Below, piece by piece: positions 8,181 to 17,258 of a stretch of DNA of 45,376 nt (the first letter of the stretch is position 1; each line of letters begins with the position of its first letter). The DNA is taken from assembly GCA_937923175.1 (NCBI GenBank), contig CALALB010000041.1, positions 1-45,376 on the forward strand, in the 5' to 3' direction. A program made the position numbers and the translations under genes. The notes below the pieces were generated by a model. It worked only from the letters and a program-made list of their open reading frames with translations, was not told the DNA's origin and did no database searches. Source of the DNA: an uncultured Chromatiaceae bacterium (lineage in GTDB: Bacteria; Pseudomonadota; Gammaproteobacteria; Chromatiales; Chromatiaceae).

Positions 8181-10436
8181 ATGCGTTTCCGTTTTCCGGT
8201 CGTGATCATTGATGAGGATTTTCGCTCTGAGAATGCGAGCGGCCTGGGAATCCGGGCCCTGGCCAAGGCAATCGAAGACGAGGGCCTAGAGGTCCTGGGG
8301 GTCACGAGCTATGGTGATCTCGCATCATTCGCCCAGCAGCAGAGCCGCGCCTCCTGCTTCATTCTGTCGATCGACGATGAAGAATTCGGCAATGGTTCGC
8401 CGGAAGAGGTTCAAGCGGCCCTCTCGGATCTGCGCCGATTCGTCCAAGAGGTACGGATGCGCAATGAGGACATCCCCATCTTTTTGTATGGTGAGACCCG
8501 CACCTCGCGCCATATCCCAAACGATATCCTCAAAGAATTGCATGGTTTTATCCATATGTTTGAGGATACGCCCGAGTTTATCGCCCGCTATGTAGCGCGC
8601 GAGGCGCGGGCCTATCTCGACAGTTTACCCCCGCCCTTCTTCCGGGCGCTCACCCATTATGCCGCGGATAGCTCCTATTCATGGCATTGCCCAGGTCATT
8701 CAGGCGGCGTGGCCTTTTTGAAAAGCCCCGTCGGGCAGATGTTTCACCAATTCTTTGGTGAGAACATGCTGCGCGCCGATGTCTGCAATGCCGTCGATGA
8801 GCTCGGTCAGCTGCTCGATCACTCTGGGCCTGTAGCTGACTCGGAACGCAATGCAGCGCGGATCTTTCATTGCGATCATCTGTTCTTTGTCACTAATGGA
8901 ACCTCGACCTCGAATAAGATCGTCTGGCATTCGACCGTGGCACCAGATGATATTGTGGTCGTCGATCGCAACTGTCATAAATCCATCCTCCATGCGATCA
9001 TTATGACGGGGGCGATCCCAGTCTTTCTCATGCCAACCCGCAACCATTACGGCATCATCGGGCCAATCCCCCTCGATGAATTTCGCCCAGAAAATATCGG
9101 GCGCAAGATCGCTGCCAACCCATTTACCAAAGATCGCACCGACCGTCCGCGGCTGCTTACAATCACCCAGAGCACCTATGACGGTATTCTCTATAACGTC
9201 GAGACCATCAAATCGCTGCTCGACGGTGAGATCGATACACTTCTCTTCGATGAGGCCTGGCTGCCGCACGCAGCCTTCCATGATTTCTACATTGGGATGC
9301 ATGCAATCGGCAAGGATCGCAAGCGTTGCCGCAAATCCATGGTCTTTGCCACCCAATCGACGCACAAGCTTTTGGCTGGACTTTCTCAGGCATCGCAGAT
9401 CCTGGTCCAGGAATCGGAGAGCCGCCAACTTGACCGCGGCAACTTTATCGAGGCCTATCTGATGCATTCATCTACCAGTCCCCAATATGCCATCATCGCC
9501 TCATGTGATGTCGCAGCAGCCATGATGGAACCTCCAGGAGGCACGGCGCTAGTCCATGAATCGATCCTTGAGGCTCTGGATTTCCGGCGAGCGATGCGTA
9601 AGGTCGATGCTGAATACGGTGAGGACAATTGGTGGTTTAAGGTCTGGGGGCCGGATTATCTCGCCGAGGAGGGAATCGGCAGCCGTGATGATTGGATGCT
9701 CCATGCCGGCGAACGCTGGCATGGCTTTGGTGACCTTGCCCCTGGTTTCAACATGCTCGATCCGATCAAGGCAACGGTCATCACCCCAGGTCTCGATGTC
9801 GATGGTCGGTTTGCCGAATCTGGTATCCCGGCAGCGGTCGTTACCAAATATCTAGCCGAGCATGGAATCGTGGTCGAAAAGACCGGTCTGTATTCATTCT
9901 TTATCATGTTTACCATCGGCATCACCAAGGGTCGGTGGAATACCCTCGTGACCGAATTACAGCAATTCAAGGATGACTATGATCGCAATCAGCCGCTGTG
10001 GCGGGTCTTGCCCGAGTTTGTCCAGCTTCATCCCCGTTATGAAAAGATCGGTCTGCGCGATCTGTGTGATCAGATCCATGGGATCTATAAGGCCAATGAC
10101 ATCGCCCGCTTAACCACCGACATGTATCTCTCTGAGATCGCTCCAGTACTTAAGCCATCCGTCGCCTTTGCCAAGATGGCCCACCGTGAGATCGATCGCG
10201 TACCCATCGATGAACTCAATGGGCGCGTGACCAGCGTCTTACTCACCCCCTATCCACCTGGCATCCCCCTGTTGATCCCGGGCGAGCGCTTCAATACGAC
10301 CATCGTGCGTTATCTGCAGTTTGCCCGGGCATTCAATAGCCGTTTCCCGGGCTTCGAAACCGATATCCACGGTTTGATCAAAGAGCGGGTCGATGGCCAG
10401 GTTGGCTATTTTGTCGATTGCGTCAGGATGCACTGA
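8181..10436 (+). CDS. Orn/Lys/Arg decarboxylase, fold type I (LdcA/ArgDC-like)
   Basis: A 751-residue PLP amino-acid decarboxylase supplying diamine or agmatine for polyamine synthesis. The N-terminal 120 residues form a response-regulator-like wing domain (VVIIDEDFRSENASGLGIRA). The central aminotransferase-type domain has the SWHCPGHSGGVAFLKSPVGQ motif, NGTSTSNKIVWHS, FDEAWLPHAAFHDFY, and the PLP lysine Lys396 in ATQSTHKLLAGLSQAS. The C-terminal domain includes PYPPGIPLLIPGE. Length and motifs are close to the Pseudomonas LdcA-type enzymes I remember. Sequence alone does not fix whether arginine, lysine or ornithine is used; proximity to triamine genes favours feeding putrescine or agmatine. 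Its 3' end overlaps convergent xthA by 14 bases. Confidence 0.93.
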   Translation: MRFRFPVVIIDEDFRSENASGLGIRALAKAIEDEGLEVLGVTSYGDLASFAQQQSRASCFILSIDDEEFGNGSPEEVQAALSDLRRFVQEVRMRNEDIPIFLYGETRTSRHIPNDILKELHGFIHMFEDTPEFIARYVAREARAYLDSLPPPFFRALTHYAADSSYSWHCPGHSGGVAFLKSPVGQMFHQFFGENMLRADVCNAVDELGQLLDHSGPVADSERNAARIFHCDHLFFVTNGTSTSNKIVWHSTVAPDDIVVVDRNCHKSILHAIIMTGAIPVFLMPTRNHYGIIGPIPLDEFRPENIGRKIAANPFTKDRTDRPRLLTITQSTYDGILYNVETIKSLLDGEIDTLLFDEAWLPHAAFHDFYIGMHAIGKDRKRCRKSMVFATQSTHKLLAGLSQASQILVQESESRQLDRGNFIEAYLMHSSTSPQYAIIASCDVAAAMMEPPGGTALVHESILEALDFRRAMRKVDAEYGEDNWWFKVWGPDYLAEEGIGSRDDWMLHAGERWHGFGDLAPGFNMLDPIKATVITPGLDVDGRFAESGIPAAVVTKYLAEHGIVVEKTGLYSFFIMFTIGITKGRWNTLVTELQQFKDDYDRNQPLWRVLPEFVQLHPRYEKIGLRDLCDQIHGIYKANDIARLTTDMYLSEIAPVLKPSVAFAKMAHREIDRVPIDELNGRVTSVLLTPYPPGIPLLIPGERFNTTIVRYLQFARAFNSRFPGFETDIHGLIKERVDGQVGYFVDCVRMH

Positions 10437-11259
10437 GACCAGGCAGATCGAGGGCGATCCAGACTGGGCAATGATCGGAGGGCTTATCCAGGCTGCGAAT
10501 CTCATAGTCGATATCCGCTGCCTGTAAGTGCTGGTGTAAGGAACGGGAGATCAGGATATGATCGATGCGCAGACCTCGTTTAGGGTCGCGTTCAAACCCG
10601 CGCGAGCGATAATCGAACCAACTGAATCGGTCGTTGACCTCAGGATGAAGTGCGCGATAGGCATCGATCAGACCCCAATCGATCAGGGCCTGAAACCAGG
10701 CGCGTTCTTCTGGCAAAAAGGCGCATTTACCAGTCCGCAGCCAGCGCTTGGCGTTGTCTTCGCCGATCCCAATATCGCAATCCAAGGGGGCAATATTCAT
10801 ATCGCCCATCAGTACAATAGGCTGATCTGAGGTGAATGATGTGGACAAATACTCTAAAAGACCCCGATAAAAACGCTCCTTGGCAGGGAACTTGACCGGA
10901 TGGTTGCGCGATTCGCCTTGTGGGCAATAGGCATTGAGCACGATCAGTTCATTCTCCTCGGCGAGCCGATAGCGACCAACGATCAGCCGTCGCTGGGCCT
11001 TTTCCTCATCGCCCGGTAAACCCTTGCTGACTGCCAATGGGGGCTGTTTACTCAAGAGCGCCACTCCATAGTGACCCTTCTCGCCATAGACTTGGGCGTC
11101 ATAGCCAAGGCCCTGGGCCCAGGCTAGAGGGAATTCGGAATCGGCGACCTTGGACTCCTGCAAACCGATGATATCTGGATCTAGGGTAGAGCGAAGCACC
11201 TCGATTTGATGGGGACGGGCGCGGACGCCATTAATATTAAACGAGACGAGCTTGAGCAT
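10423..11259 (-). CDS. xthA: Exodeoxyribonuclease III (AP endonuclease)
   Basis: A 278-residue XthA-type enzyme that incises DNA at abasic sites and degrades 3' ends in base-excision repair. Motifs in order: SFNINGVRAR (metal-binding Asn), IGLQESKV (catalytic Glu), GHYGVALLSK, VLNAYCPQGES, GDMNIAP (Asp/Asn pair), RGLRIDHILIS, and the terminal SDHCPVWIAL His. The start has GAGGAGCC just upstream. It is divergent from the 11401 methyltransferase gene and converges on the decarboxylase gene with overlapping stops. Confidence 0.96.
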   Translation of the reverse strand: MLKLVSFNINGVRARPHQIEVLRSTLDPDIIGLQESKVADSEFPLAWAQGLGYDAQVYGEKGHYGVALLSKQPPLAVSKGLPGDEEKAQRRLIVGRYRLAEENELIVLNAYCPQGESRNHPVKFPAKERFYRGLLEYLSTSFTSDQPIVLMGDMNIAPLDCDIGIGEDNAKRWLRTGKCAFLPEERAWFQALIDWGLIDAYRALHPEVNDRFSWFDYRSRGFERDPKRGLRIDHILISRSLHQHLQAADIDYEIRSLDKPSDHCPVWIALDLPGLSAS

Positions 11260-11400
11260 TTGGCTCCTCGGGATGGTTCTTGGCGGTTAATCTATAATCT
11301 ATTCCTAAGCGCTGGGTAAAGGTGTTGGAACTTCCAGCATCCACCCCCAGTATCTTGCTAGAGATCTTAAAGCAAGCTGGTATCGACAGAGGGTCTTGCG

Positions 11401-11892
11401 ATGTCAATCCTGAAACTCCTCAAAGGTGAGCGGGGAGAATATCTAGTTGCCTTGCAATTCATATTATTCTTTGCCTTTATCCTTGCGCCAGCCTGGAATC
11501 CCTTGGTTACGCCGGCGCTGCTCGATGTCCTCGCCATCCCCCGGTGGATCCTGCTTGGCATCTGTTGGCTGATCGCCCTGTTGTTTGGTGGACTTGGGGT
11601 TATCCATATCCGAGACTATCTCACCCCTCTTCCCTATCCAGTTGACCACAATCAACTCGTCAAACAGGGCGCCTATACCTGGGTACGCCATCCGCTTTAT
11701 AGCAGCCTCATCTTTGCCGGGCTCGGCTGGACGCTTTTTAGCCTTAGCCTGATCCATGGGGCGCTTCTGATCCTTGGCTTTTTATTCCTCGATTATAAGG
11801 CCAGCAAAGAAGAACATTGGCTAACCCAGCGTCATCCTGAATACGCTGAATATGCCCAGAGGGTTCGTAAATTCATCCCCTGGGTTTATTAA
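11401..11892 (+). CDS. ICMT/PEMT-like membrane methyltransferase family protein
   Basis: A 163-residue polytopic protein with four to five hydrophobic helices (about 15-35, 45-68, 100-122, 122-145). The C-terminal half has the SAM-binding signature of the isoprenylcysteine carboxyl methyltransferase / phosphatidylethanolamine methyltransferase group: GAYTWVRHPLYSSLI, then a basic-acidic tail KEEHWLTQRHPEYAEYAQRV. The substrate in bacteria is generally unknown and cannot be inferred here. It is a monocistronic plus-strand gene with GAGGG before the ATG. The 209 bases that follow, up to the convergent DUF255 gene, hold only a small CCCGC/GCGGG hairpin near 12060 and nothing else I can support. 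Confidence 0.8.
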   Translation: MSILKLLKGERGEYLVALQFILFFAFILAPAWNPLVTPALLDVLAIPRWILLGICWLIALLFGGLGVIHIRDYLTPLPYPVDHNQLVKQGAYTWVRHPLYSSLIFAGLGWTLFSLSLIHGALLILGFLFLDYKASKEEHWLTQRHPEYAEYAQRVRKFIPWVY

Positions 11893-12101
11893 ATAAACCT
11901 TAAAATGTTTGGCTGGGATATTCAAAGCGATCTTCAGTAAACTCGATAAGAAAGCCCTCTGGATTGTTCTTGGTCAATCTGAATAGGAATAAGGGTTATT
12001 GACCAGGACTTTCGTGTTATCTAATAAAGTAAGGGATAAAACCTGTGGTCGGGCAGGTCCCGCGAGACAGCGGGAGGATAAGCGCTGTCCAGCGGCCTGA
12101 C

Positions 12102-14147
12102 TCAGGGTAGCTTGCTGAACGATTCTACTGGCGGCAGACATTGAGTCCCGCGACAGCAATAGATCAGGGGTTTAGAACCAGGGCGCATGGCCGCAAGCGA
12201 GCCGGGCAGGTCAGAAGCCTCGGCAGGAATGGGCAAGACAAGACCCCGGCGGATATGGCGCTTGGCCTCGCGCTGCAATGACCCAAGGGCAGCGCCGCTG
12301 GCGCGGATAATGATCTGTTCAGGTGGATTCAGCCACTCATCGAGCGCAATCAGCAGGCTGGCATAGGAGTCGGGCAGGCGAGCCATGGCCGGGGCAGCGA
12401 GCTTCAGGGTTCGCTCAGCCGCCTCAAGATAGCGCCGCTCGCCGAGCAGATGCCCCAGCCGCTGCAGAACCTGGGCAGCGATGCCATTGCCAGCAGGCAA
12501 GGAATCGTCGGCCAACGGCTTGTGGCGATGGATCAGGGTTTCATGGTGGCGGCCGGTCAACCAAAATCCCCCCTGTACTGGGTCCTCGAACTCATCGAGC
12601 ATGATCTCGGTCAAGGCAATCGCCCAATCGAGATCAGACCCTGACCAGCGTACCTGCAGAATCTCGAGCAAGGCCGCAATCAGATTGACATAGTCGTCGA
12701 GATAACCGGGTGGCCCAAAGCGCCCGTCCCTCCAGGCCGCGACCAAGCGGCCATCGCGCCACAGGGTATGGCGGATAAATGCAAGCGCGCGTTCAGCCGA
12801 ATCGAGTAGCTCAGGCTGGTCTAGGAGGCGGGCGGCACGCGCCATTCCCTGAATCATGAGCGCATTCCAAGCAGTGAGGATCTTATCGTCACAGGCGGGT
12901 CGGGGACGCTGGGCGCGACTCGCCAACAGCCTGGTACGCGCCTCGACCAGCCGGTCCAAAACCGTCTGCTCATCGCACCCTAGGAGCTCTGCGACCTCTT
13001 GGCTCGATCGCGCTCTGTATAGATGCCAGCGGCCCTCGAAATTGGGTGGCCGATCCAGGCCATAAGCCAGCGCAAAGGCCTGTTCAAGCTCAGCGCCCAA
13101 CTGAGCGCGGATCTCAGCGCGCTTCCAGGTATAAAAGCCGCCTTCCTCACCTCCGCTGTCGGCGTCCAGGCTCGCATAATAGCCGCCTGCTGGCGCCTGC
13201 ATCTCGCGCCTGACCCAGTCTGCGGTTGCTAAAGCGGCATCGCGAAAGATCAGCTCACCCGTGATCGCATAGAGATCCGCACAAAGCCCAAGCAAGGGCC
13301 CATTGTCATAAAGCATCTTTTCAAAATGCGGGATCAGCCAGCGATCATCGACTGCATAGCGATAAAAGCCGCCGCCAAGCTGGTCGAATAGACCGCCCTT
13401 GATCATGTGCTCTAAGGTAAGACGGGCCATGGGTAACAGATGCGGCTCGGCTGATCCCCCCATAGAGCGTCTTAACAACAGACTCAACTCCTGGGGACGG
13501 GGAAACTTAGGGGCGCCGCCGAAGCCGCCGTAAACCGGATCAAAGTTGAGGCCAAGCCCTTCGATAGCGGTCTCTAAGAGCTGCTGGTCAGGGAGCCCTG
13601 AGGCGGGGCGAGGCTCGAGACTGGCAAGCCCAGCCATGAGATGCCGATTCTGTTCGCGGATAGCGACACCTTGTTCGCGATAGGCGCGCTCGACCCCGAC
13701 CAATAGCTGCTTGAACGATGGCAGACCATAGCGCGGTTCAGGCGGGAAATAGGTCCCTGCAAAGAATGGCACCAGATCATCTGGGGTCAAGAATACGGTC
13801 AACGGCCAGCCACCCGGGCGTTGGGCAAGCAATTGATGGGCAGTCTGATAAAGCCGATCGAGATCTGGGCGTTCCTCGCGGTCGACCTTGATATTGATAA
13901 ATAGTCGGTTCATGAGCGCCGCGGTCTCTGGGTCCTCGAACGACTCATGGGCCATGACATGACACCAGTGACAGGCAGAGTAACCGATCGACAGCAGGAT
14001 TGGGCGATCCAGGCGCCGCGCCAGCTCAAGTGCCTCTGGACACCAGGTCCACCAATCGACCGGATTGGTGGCATGTTGCCGAAGATAGGGACTCATCGCC
14101 AAGGACAGGCGATTGAGCGGGCGAACACCAGAGTCAGCGGTCAGCAT
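12102..14147 (-). CDS. DUF255 thioredoxin-like / six-hairpin protein (YyaL-type)
   Basis: A 681-residue protein of the spermatogenesis-associated-20/YyaL family. The N-terminal thioredoxin-like domain (about 10-170) carries [15 protein letters not shown] and [14 protein letters not shown], so Cys59 and Cys62 form a CHWC pair, followed by [13 protein letters not shown]. The rest resembles an alpha/alpha six-barrel glycosidase-like domain ([21 protein letters not shown]-type motif as [12 protein letters not shown]). The C-terminus has a CCxxxxC cluster ([15 protein letters not shown]). Molecular function is not established for the family. It is transcribed alone, convergent with the methyltransferase gene and divergent from the small-peptide gene. 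Confidence 0.92.
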   Translation of the reverse strand: MLTADSGVRPLNRLSLAMSPYLRQHATNPVDWWTWCPEALELARRLDRPILLSIGYSACHWCHVMAHESFEDPETAALMNRLFINIKVDREERPDLDRLYQTAHQLLAQRPGGWPLTVFLTPDDLVPFFAGTYFPPEPRYGLPSFKQLLVGVERAYREQGVAIREQNRHLMAGLASLEPRPASGLPDQQLLETAIEGLGLNFDPVYGGFGGAPKFPRPQELSLLLRRSMGGSAEPHLLPMARLTLEHMIKGGLFDQLGGGFYRYAVDDRWLIPHFEKMLYDNGPLLGLCADLYAITGELIFRDAALATADWVRREMQAPAGGYYASLDADSGGEEGGFYTWKRAEIRAQLGAELEQAFALAYGLDRPPNFEGRWHLYRARSSQEVAELLGCDEQTVLDRLVEARTRLLASRAQRPRPACDDKILTAWNALMIQGMARAARLLDQPELLDSAERALAFIRHTLWRDGRLVAAWRDGRFGPPGYLDDYVNLIAALLEILQVRWSGSDLDWAIALTEIMLDEFEDPVQGGFWLTGRHHETLIHRHKPLADDSLPAGNGIAAQVLQRLGHLLGERRYLEAAERTLKLAAPAMARLPDSYASLLIALDEWLNPPEQIIIRASGAALGSLQREAKRHIRRGLVLPIPAEASDLPGSLAAMRPGSKPLIYCCRGTQCLPPVESFSKLP

Positions 14148-14292
14148 GAGAACCCTTTGGGGATCAGGTGAATCGGTAAAGTCAACATAGGTCCTGTTCT
14201 CGCTGTTTCCAGGGCCACCCTCTCCAAACTCGGCATCGACCCTAGCTGCGCAGTTTTAGAGCCATCCGCAAAAAGACGCGGTGGAATGACAA

Positions 14293-14321
14293 TTCGCATT
14301 TCTAGCTTTTTAGAATATAAT
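14293..14321 (+). promoter_or_regulatory. Putative promoter of the small membrane-peptide gene
   Basis: A perfect -10 TATAAT (14316-14321) with TTCGCA (14293-14298) 17 bases upstream, in an AT-rich patch unlike the surrounding DNA. Transcription would start near 14328 and leave about 100 bases of leader before the ATG at 14427. The leader contains short palindromes (GGGGTACCCC, GGGTTAACCC) and a GCCCT/AGGGC hairpin. I could not match it to a known riboswitch. Confidence 0.5.
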
Positions 14322-14426
14322 TAAGCTTTATAAAAAGAAAGCGAGGGGGTACCCCGCTGTCCCAACGGCCCTGCTAAAAGGGCAGATGATGTTTTCTGAG
14401 AATGGGTTAACCCCAGGAGAGACCTC

Positions 14427-14531
14427 ATGAAGGCACTTGCAATCCTCCGCGCCCTTACATTCAGCGAGCTGATCTCGATTGCCATCCTGGTCATGACACC
14501 GCTCCTGCTCCTGTATGCCTGGCTGACCTAA
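14427..14531 (+). CDS. Predicted 34-residue single-span membrane peptide
   Basis: This short frame has a well-placed Shine-Dalgarno (AGGAGAG, seven bases before ATG) and encodes 34 residues: a short basic-amphipathic start (MKALAILRALTFSE) and one strong hydrophobic segment (LISIAILVMTPLLLLYAWL) ending at TAA. A promoter-like element lies about 105 bases upstream and a terminator 36 bases downstream, so it looks like a complete small gene. I do not recognise the family. Small one-helix peptides often act as subunits of membrane complexes, but nothing here identifies a partner; the hydrogenase operon 880 bases on is only a neighbour. Confidence 0.55.
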   Translation: MKALAILRALTFSELISIAILVMTPLLLLYAWLT

Positions 14532-14566
14532 TCCACCCCCAAGGAGCGGTTGAATATCCCCCTGTC

Positions 14567-14590
14567 GCGCCTAGCTTGCTAGGCGCTTTC
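14567..14590 (+). terminator. Terminator after the small membrane-peptide gene
   Basis: GCGCCTAGC-TT-GCTAGGCGC perfect nine-pair stem followed by TTTCGTTTG. It lies 36 bases after the TAA of the 34-residue gene. Confidence 0.75.
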
Positions 14591-15123
14591 GTTTGAATAG
14601 CTTCACTTAACACTCATCTAGACGGCCCAATAGATCCTAAACAATTGGAACCGGATTCTTTTGATCATTTCACGGGAAATTATCTTAAAAATCCCCTAAG
14701 AGCCCTGGGCAACCTGCGACAGTCGGCGATGGGATCTTGCAAAGGCCGTCATACCTGGGGATCTCTGTCCAGTACCCGTAGCTAGGCAGCGGTGTCCTCA
14801 GATAACTGATCGATCTGAATCCCCGCTGGTGCTGGAACGACTGGCTCGGTTTGTACGGGAGTAAATAACCCGCGACTGAAGTCGCGGGTTTTTTTCGAGG
14901 ATCTCTATGAACAAATCGCCTGGGTCCAAGGCACTGGCTTGGAATGATTCACGGGCGCAAATCTTCAAAAAGGTCTTCAATCTACATAACTGACACTTTT
15001 GAATATTACTTAGGGCTTAGCAATAAAATTATTTAATTATTTATCTAGACAAGCGATAAATTGATTGGATCAGTTTCTATAAGAACCACTTTAAAAAGTT
15101 ATCCTCAGTCGATCTGATCAATT
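14591..15123. other. Long intergenic region upstream of the hydrogenase operon
   Basis: About 530 bases without a supportable protein gene. The first 275 bases are of ordinary composition and end in the strong terminator at 14867-14895; an untranslated RNA could be transcribed here, but I recognise no known RNA family and no convincing promoter. Bases 14896-15123 are AT-rich and contain an imperfect inverted repeat (AAATTGAT near 15057 and ATCAATTT near 15117). This may be an upstream regulatory region for hynS. Confidence 0.4.
14867..14895 (+). terminator. Strong orphan Rho-independent terminator
   Basis: AACCCGCGACT, two-base loop, AGTCGCGGGTT followed by a run of seven T. It points rightward, yet no coding gene lies between it and the earlier terminator at 14567-14590. 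It therefore implies an unannotated transcript in 14591-14866 or a backup for the small-peptide gene. Confidence 0.85.
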
Positions 15124-15168
15124 TTTGACCTGAGTCAAATGACATTTGTCAATCGAATGGTTTATAGT
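15124..15168 (+). promoter_or_regulatory. FNR/CRP-type site and promoter of hynS
   Basis: TTTGAC-CTGA-GTCAAA at 15124-15139 is a perfect palindrome matching the FNR consensus TTGAT-N4-ATCAA at eight of ten positions. A -10 like TATAGT sits at 15163-15168, giving a start near 15175 and placing the palindrome centre at about -43, close to a class II activator position. A second palindrome TGACATTTGTCA (15140-15151) follows directly. In Thiocapsa roseopersicina the hyn operon is known to be anaerobically activated by an FNR homologue; assignment here is inference. The leader to hynS is about 235 bases. Confidence 0.65.
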
Positions 15169-15410
15169 TTGAAATCATTAGGATTATCAAGCTCGGAAGA
15201 GGGTCAAATCAGTCTAAACGGCCCAAATCAGACAAGCTTTGGATATCCATGGCTGCGGGAGCCTGTGACCCAGGGCCTTATGTCCCATTCCCATCAAAGG
15301 GGGAGCAAGGCCAAAGTTAGGCGATCAGGCGGTCTTCTCGATCCTAACGAGAATCGGTCGGCTACGCTCTCCCAGCACAAATCAAAGAACGGGAGGAATG
15401 AGGAGGATCT

Positions 15411-16502
15411 ATGAGCAAAGAGATCTCGCTTGGCGGTTTTCTGCGCAGCCAAGGCATCAGCAGGCGCGCCTTTCTTGGGTTCTGCTCCACCCTGGCCTCG
15501 GCCATGACGATCCCCTCTGGGATGATCGAGGTCATGGCCAAAACCCTCGAACAGACCCGTCGTCCAGCAGTGATTTGGTTATCTTTCCAGGAATGCACGG
15601 GTTGCACCGAGTCGCTGTTGCGTTCCCATGCCCCATCCATCGAATCGTTGATTTTTGATTTCATCTCACTTGATTATCACCATACCCTACAAGCCGCATC
15701 CGGCTCAGCTGCCGAACGTGCCCGCGAGGAGACCATGCACCGGCATGCCGGCGAATATCTGGTTCTGGTCGATGGCTCTGTCCCCAAGATTCGTCATTAT
15801 TCGACCATTGCTGGGGTCAGTAACCTCGATATGTTGGTTGAAACGGCGGCAGGTGCAGCGGCCATCCTAGCCGTTGGGACTTGCTCGGCCTATGGTGGAT
15901 TGCCCAAGGCCAATCCAAACCCGACCCAGGCACTCAGCATTGGTGAGATCATCAAGGATAAACCAATCGTCAATATCCCTGGCTGTCCGCCGATCCCCTT
16001 AGCGATCACTGGGGTCATCGCCTATTACCTGACCATGGGGTCGCTCCCCCCGCTCGATCATCTGGGGCGCCCCCTGGCCTTCTTCGGTGAAAACATCCAC
16101 GACCGTTGTTACCGCCGACCCTTCTATGACCGAGGTCTATTTGCCGAGTCATTCGATGATGAAGGCGCGCGCAAGGGATGGTGTCTCTATAAGCTCGGTT
16201 GCAAGGCACCCGAGACCTATAATGCCTGTGCCCATGTCAAATGGAATCAGGGGACGAGCTTTCCAATCCAATCAGGTCATGGGTGTATTGGCTGCTCGGA
16301 ACCTGATTTTTGGGATCGCGGCGGAATCTATACCTCGACTCCTCAGGGTCGGTTTGATAGTGAACTCAGCTTGACCCTTGCGGCTAGCCTGGGCGTTGTT
16401 GTTGGCGCAGGTGCAGCAGTTCTGGCACGCCGCAAGAAACATCGGGTCGAGCAGGAACTCGCCGATGAGGCCTCAGCGCCAGAATCTCAGACCTCTACCT
16501 AA
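15411..16502 (+). CDS. hynS: [NiFe] hydrogenase small subunit HynS
   Basis: A 363-residue group 1 membrane-bound hydrogenase small subunit that carries three Fe-S clusters from the active site toward the membrane. A Tat signal (ISRRAFLGF, residues 17-24) directs export of the folded dimer. Cluster ligands: ECTGCTES (Cys62, Cys65), GTCSAYGG, IPGCPP for the proximal cluster; HDRCYRRPFYDRG and GWCLYKLGCKAPETYNAC for the distal and medial clusters; GHGCIGCSEPDFWDRG. A C-terminal membrane anchor (about 328-347, LTLAASLGVVVGAGAAVL) precedes a basic RRKKH stretch. The ribosome site is GAGGAGG, six bases before ATG. Isp1 follows after about 100 bases. Confidence 0.98.
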   Translation: MSKEISLGGFLRSQGISRRAFLGFCSTLASAMTIPSGMIEVMAKTLEQTRRPAVIWLSFQECTGCTESLLRSHAPSIESLIFDFISLDYHHTLQAASGSAAERAREETMHRHAGEYLVLVDGSVPKIRHYSTIAGVSNLDMLVETAAGAAAILAVGTCSAYGGLPKANPNPTQALSIGEIIKDKPIVNIPGCPPIPLAITGVIAYYLTMGSLPPLDHLGRPLAFFGENIHDRCYRRPFYDRGLFAESFDDEGARKGWCLYKLGCKAPETYNACAHVKWNQGTSFPIQSGHGCIGCSEPDFWDRGGIYTSTPQGRFDSELSLTLAASLGVVVGAGAAVLARRKKHRVEQELADEASAPESQTST

Positions 16503-16607
16503 ATAGAACCGGCCCTTTCGCTCCAGCGCCATACGCCCAATTGCGCAGGCGAGGCGCCGCAGAGGCATTTACTCAAGACCTAAAAGACCACCAGGAGGAT
16601 GAAACCC

Positions 16608-17258
16608 ATGACGCTTCTCGATTATGCGCGCGGGCCGGTTATCCAGGCTGCGCTTGTCATCATGATCGCTGGGATTATCTGGCGCCTGCTCGGGGTGTTG
16701 GTCCTGACCCGAGCGGCGGATCTATCGCGCCCGCGGGATGCCTTTGGCAATTTCAAAGGCTATCGCACTGTCTTCAGCCGCGCCTGGCCGAGCAGCGAAT
16801 TCTTGACGGCCACCCGCTACCAAACAGTGATGGCCTATGTGTTTCATCTCGCTACCCTTGTCGTGGTGATCGGCATCGTCCCTCACATCGAGTTTATCCA
16901 GGGGCTGACGGGCGCCTCTTGGCCCGGCTTGCCCAATGGGGTTGGAGTGGCCTGCGGCATCATTGCCCTGGCCTCGCTGGTGGCCTTGATCATGCGCCGA
17001 CTGACCAAGCCCGCAGTCTATTGTTCGACTTGGGGCGATTATTTCGCCTGGTTTGTAGTCGCCATGCCTTTGGTCACGGGGCTCATGGCCTTTGCCCATC
17101 TCGGGCCGCGTTACGAGACGCTGCTTGCGCTCCATATCCTGGCGGCAGCCCTGTTTTTTGCGTGGTTTCCCTTTGGCAAGCTGATGCATGCCTTTTGGTT
17201 CGTCTTCTCCCGTGCCCAGAGCGGAATTGCCTATGCGCGCAAGGGGGTACAGATATGA
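16608..17258 (+). CDS. isp1: Isp1: NarI-like cytochrome b of the Hyn hydrogenase
   Basis: A membrane di-haem-type cytochrome b predicted to pass electrons between HynSL and the quinone pool or Isp2. From the chosen start it has 216 residues and about five transmembrane helices, with candidate haem histidines in YVFHLATLVVVIGIVPHIEF and LALHILAAALFFAW and near the end (KLMHAFW). The ATG at 16608 (MTLLDYARGPVIQ) sits nine bases after AGGAGG; the in-frame ATG at 16599 directly abuts it and is less likely. The stop overlaps the isp2 ATG (ATGA). Confidence 0.92.
   Translation: MTLLDYARGPVIQAALVIMIAGIIWRLLGVLVLTRAADLSRPRDAFGNFKGYRTVFSRAWPSSEFLTATRYQTVMAYVFHLATLVVVIGIVPHIEFIQGLTGASWPGLPNGVGVACGIIALASLVALIMRRLTKPAVYCSTWGDYFAWFVVAMPLVTGLMAFAHLGPRYETLLALHILAAALFFAWFPFGKLMHAFWFVFSRAQSGIAYARKGVQI

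Noticed and set aside
14328-14426. Riboswitch in the leader of the 34-residue gene.
   Set aside because: Short palindromes are present, but I could not match the conserved core of any riboswitch class I know, so only a structured leader is claimed.
15235-15262. Sigma54 promoter upstream of hynS (TTTGG...CTGC).
   Set aside because: The spacing between GG and GC is 9 or 12 bases instead of 10, so it does not fit the -24/-12 rule.
16541-17254. A long open frame continuous with isp2 that would extend it to 699 residues.
   Set aside because: The real isp2 starts at the ATGA overlap at 17255; the upstream part is a shadow of isp1 in another frame, with low-complexity Arg/His/Cys-rich translation.
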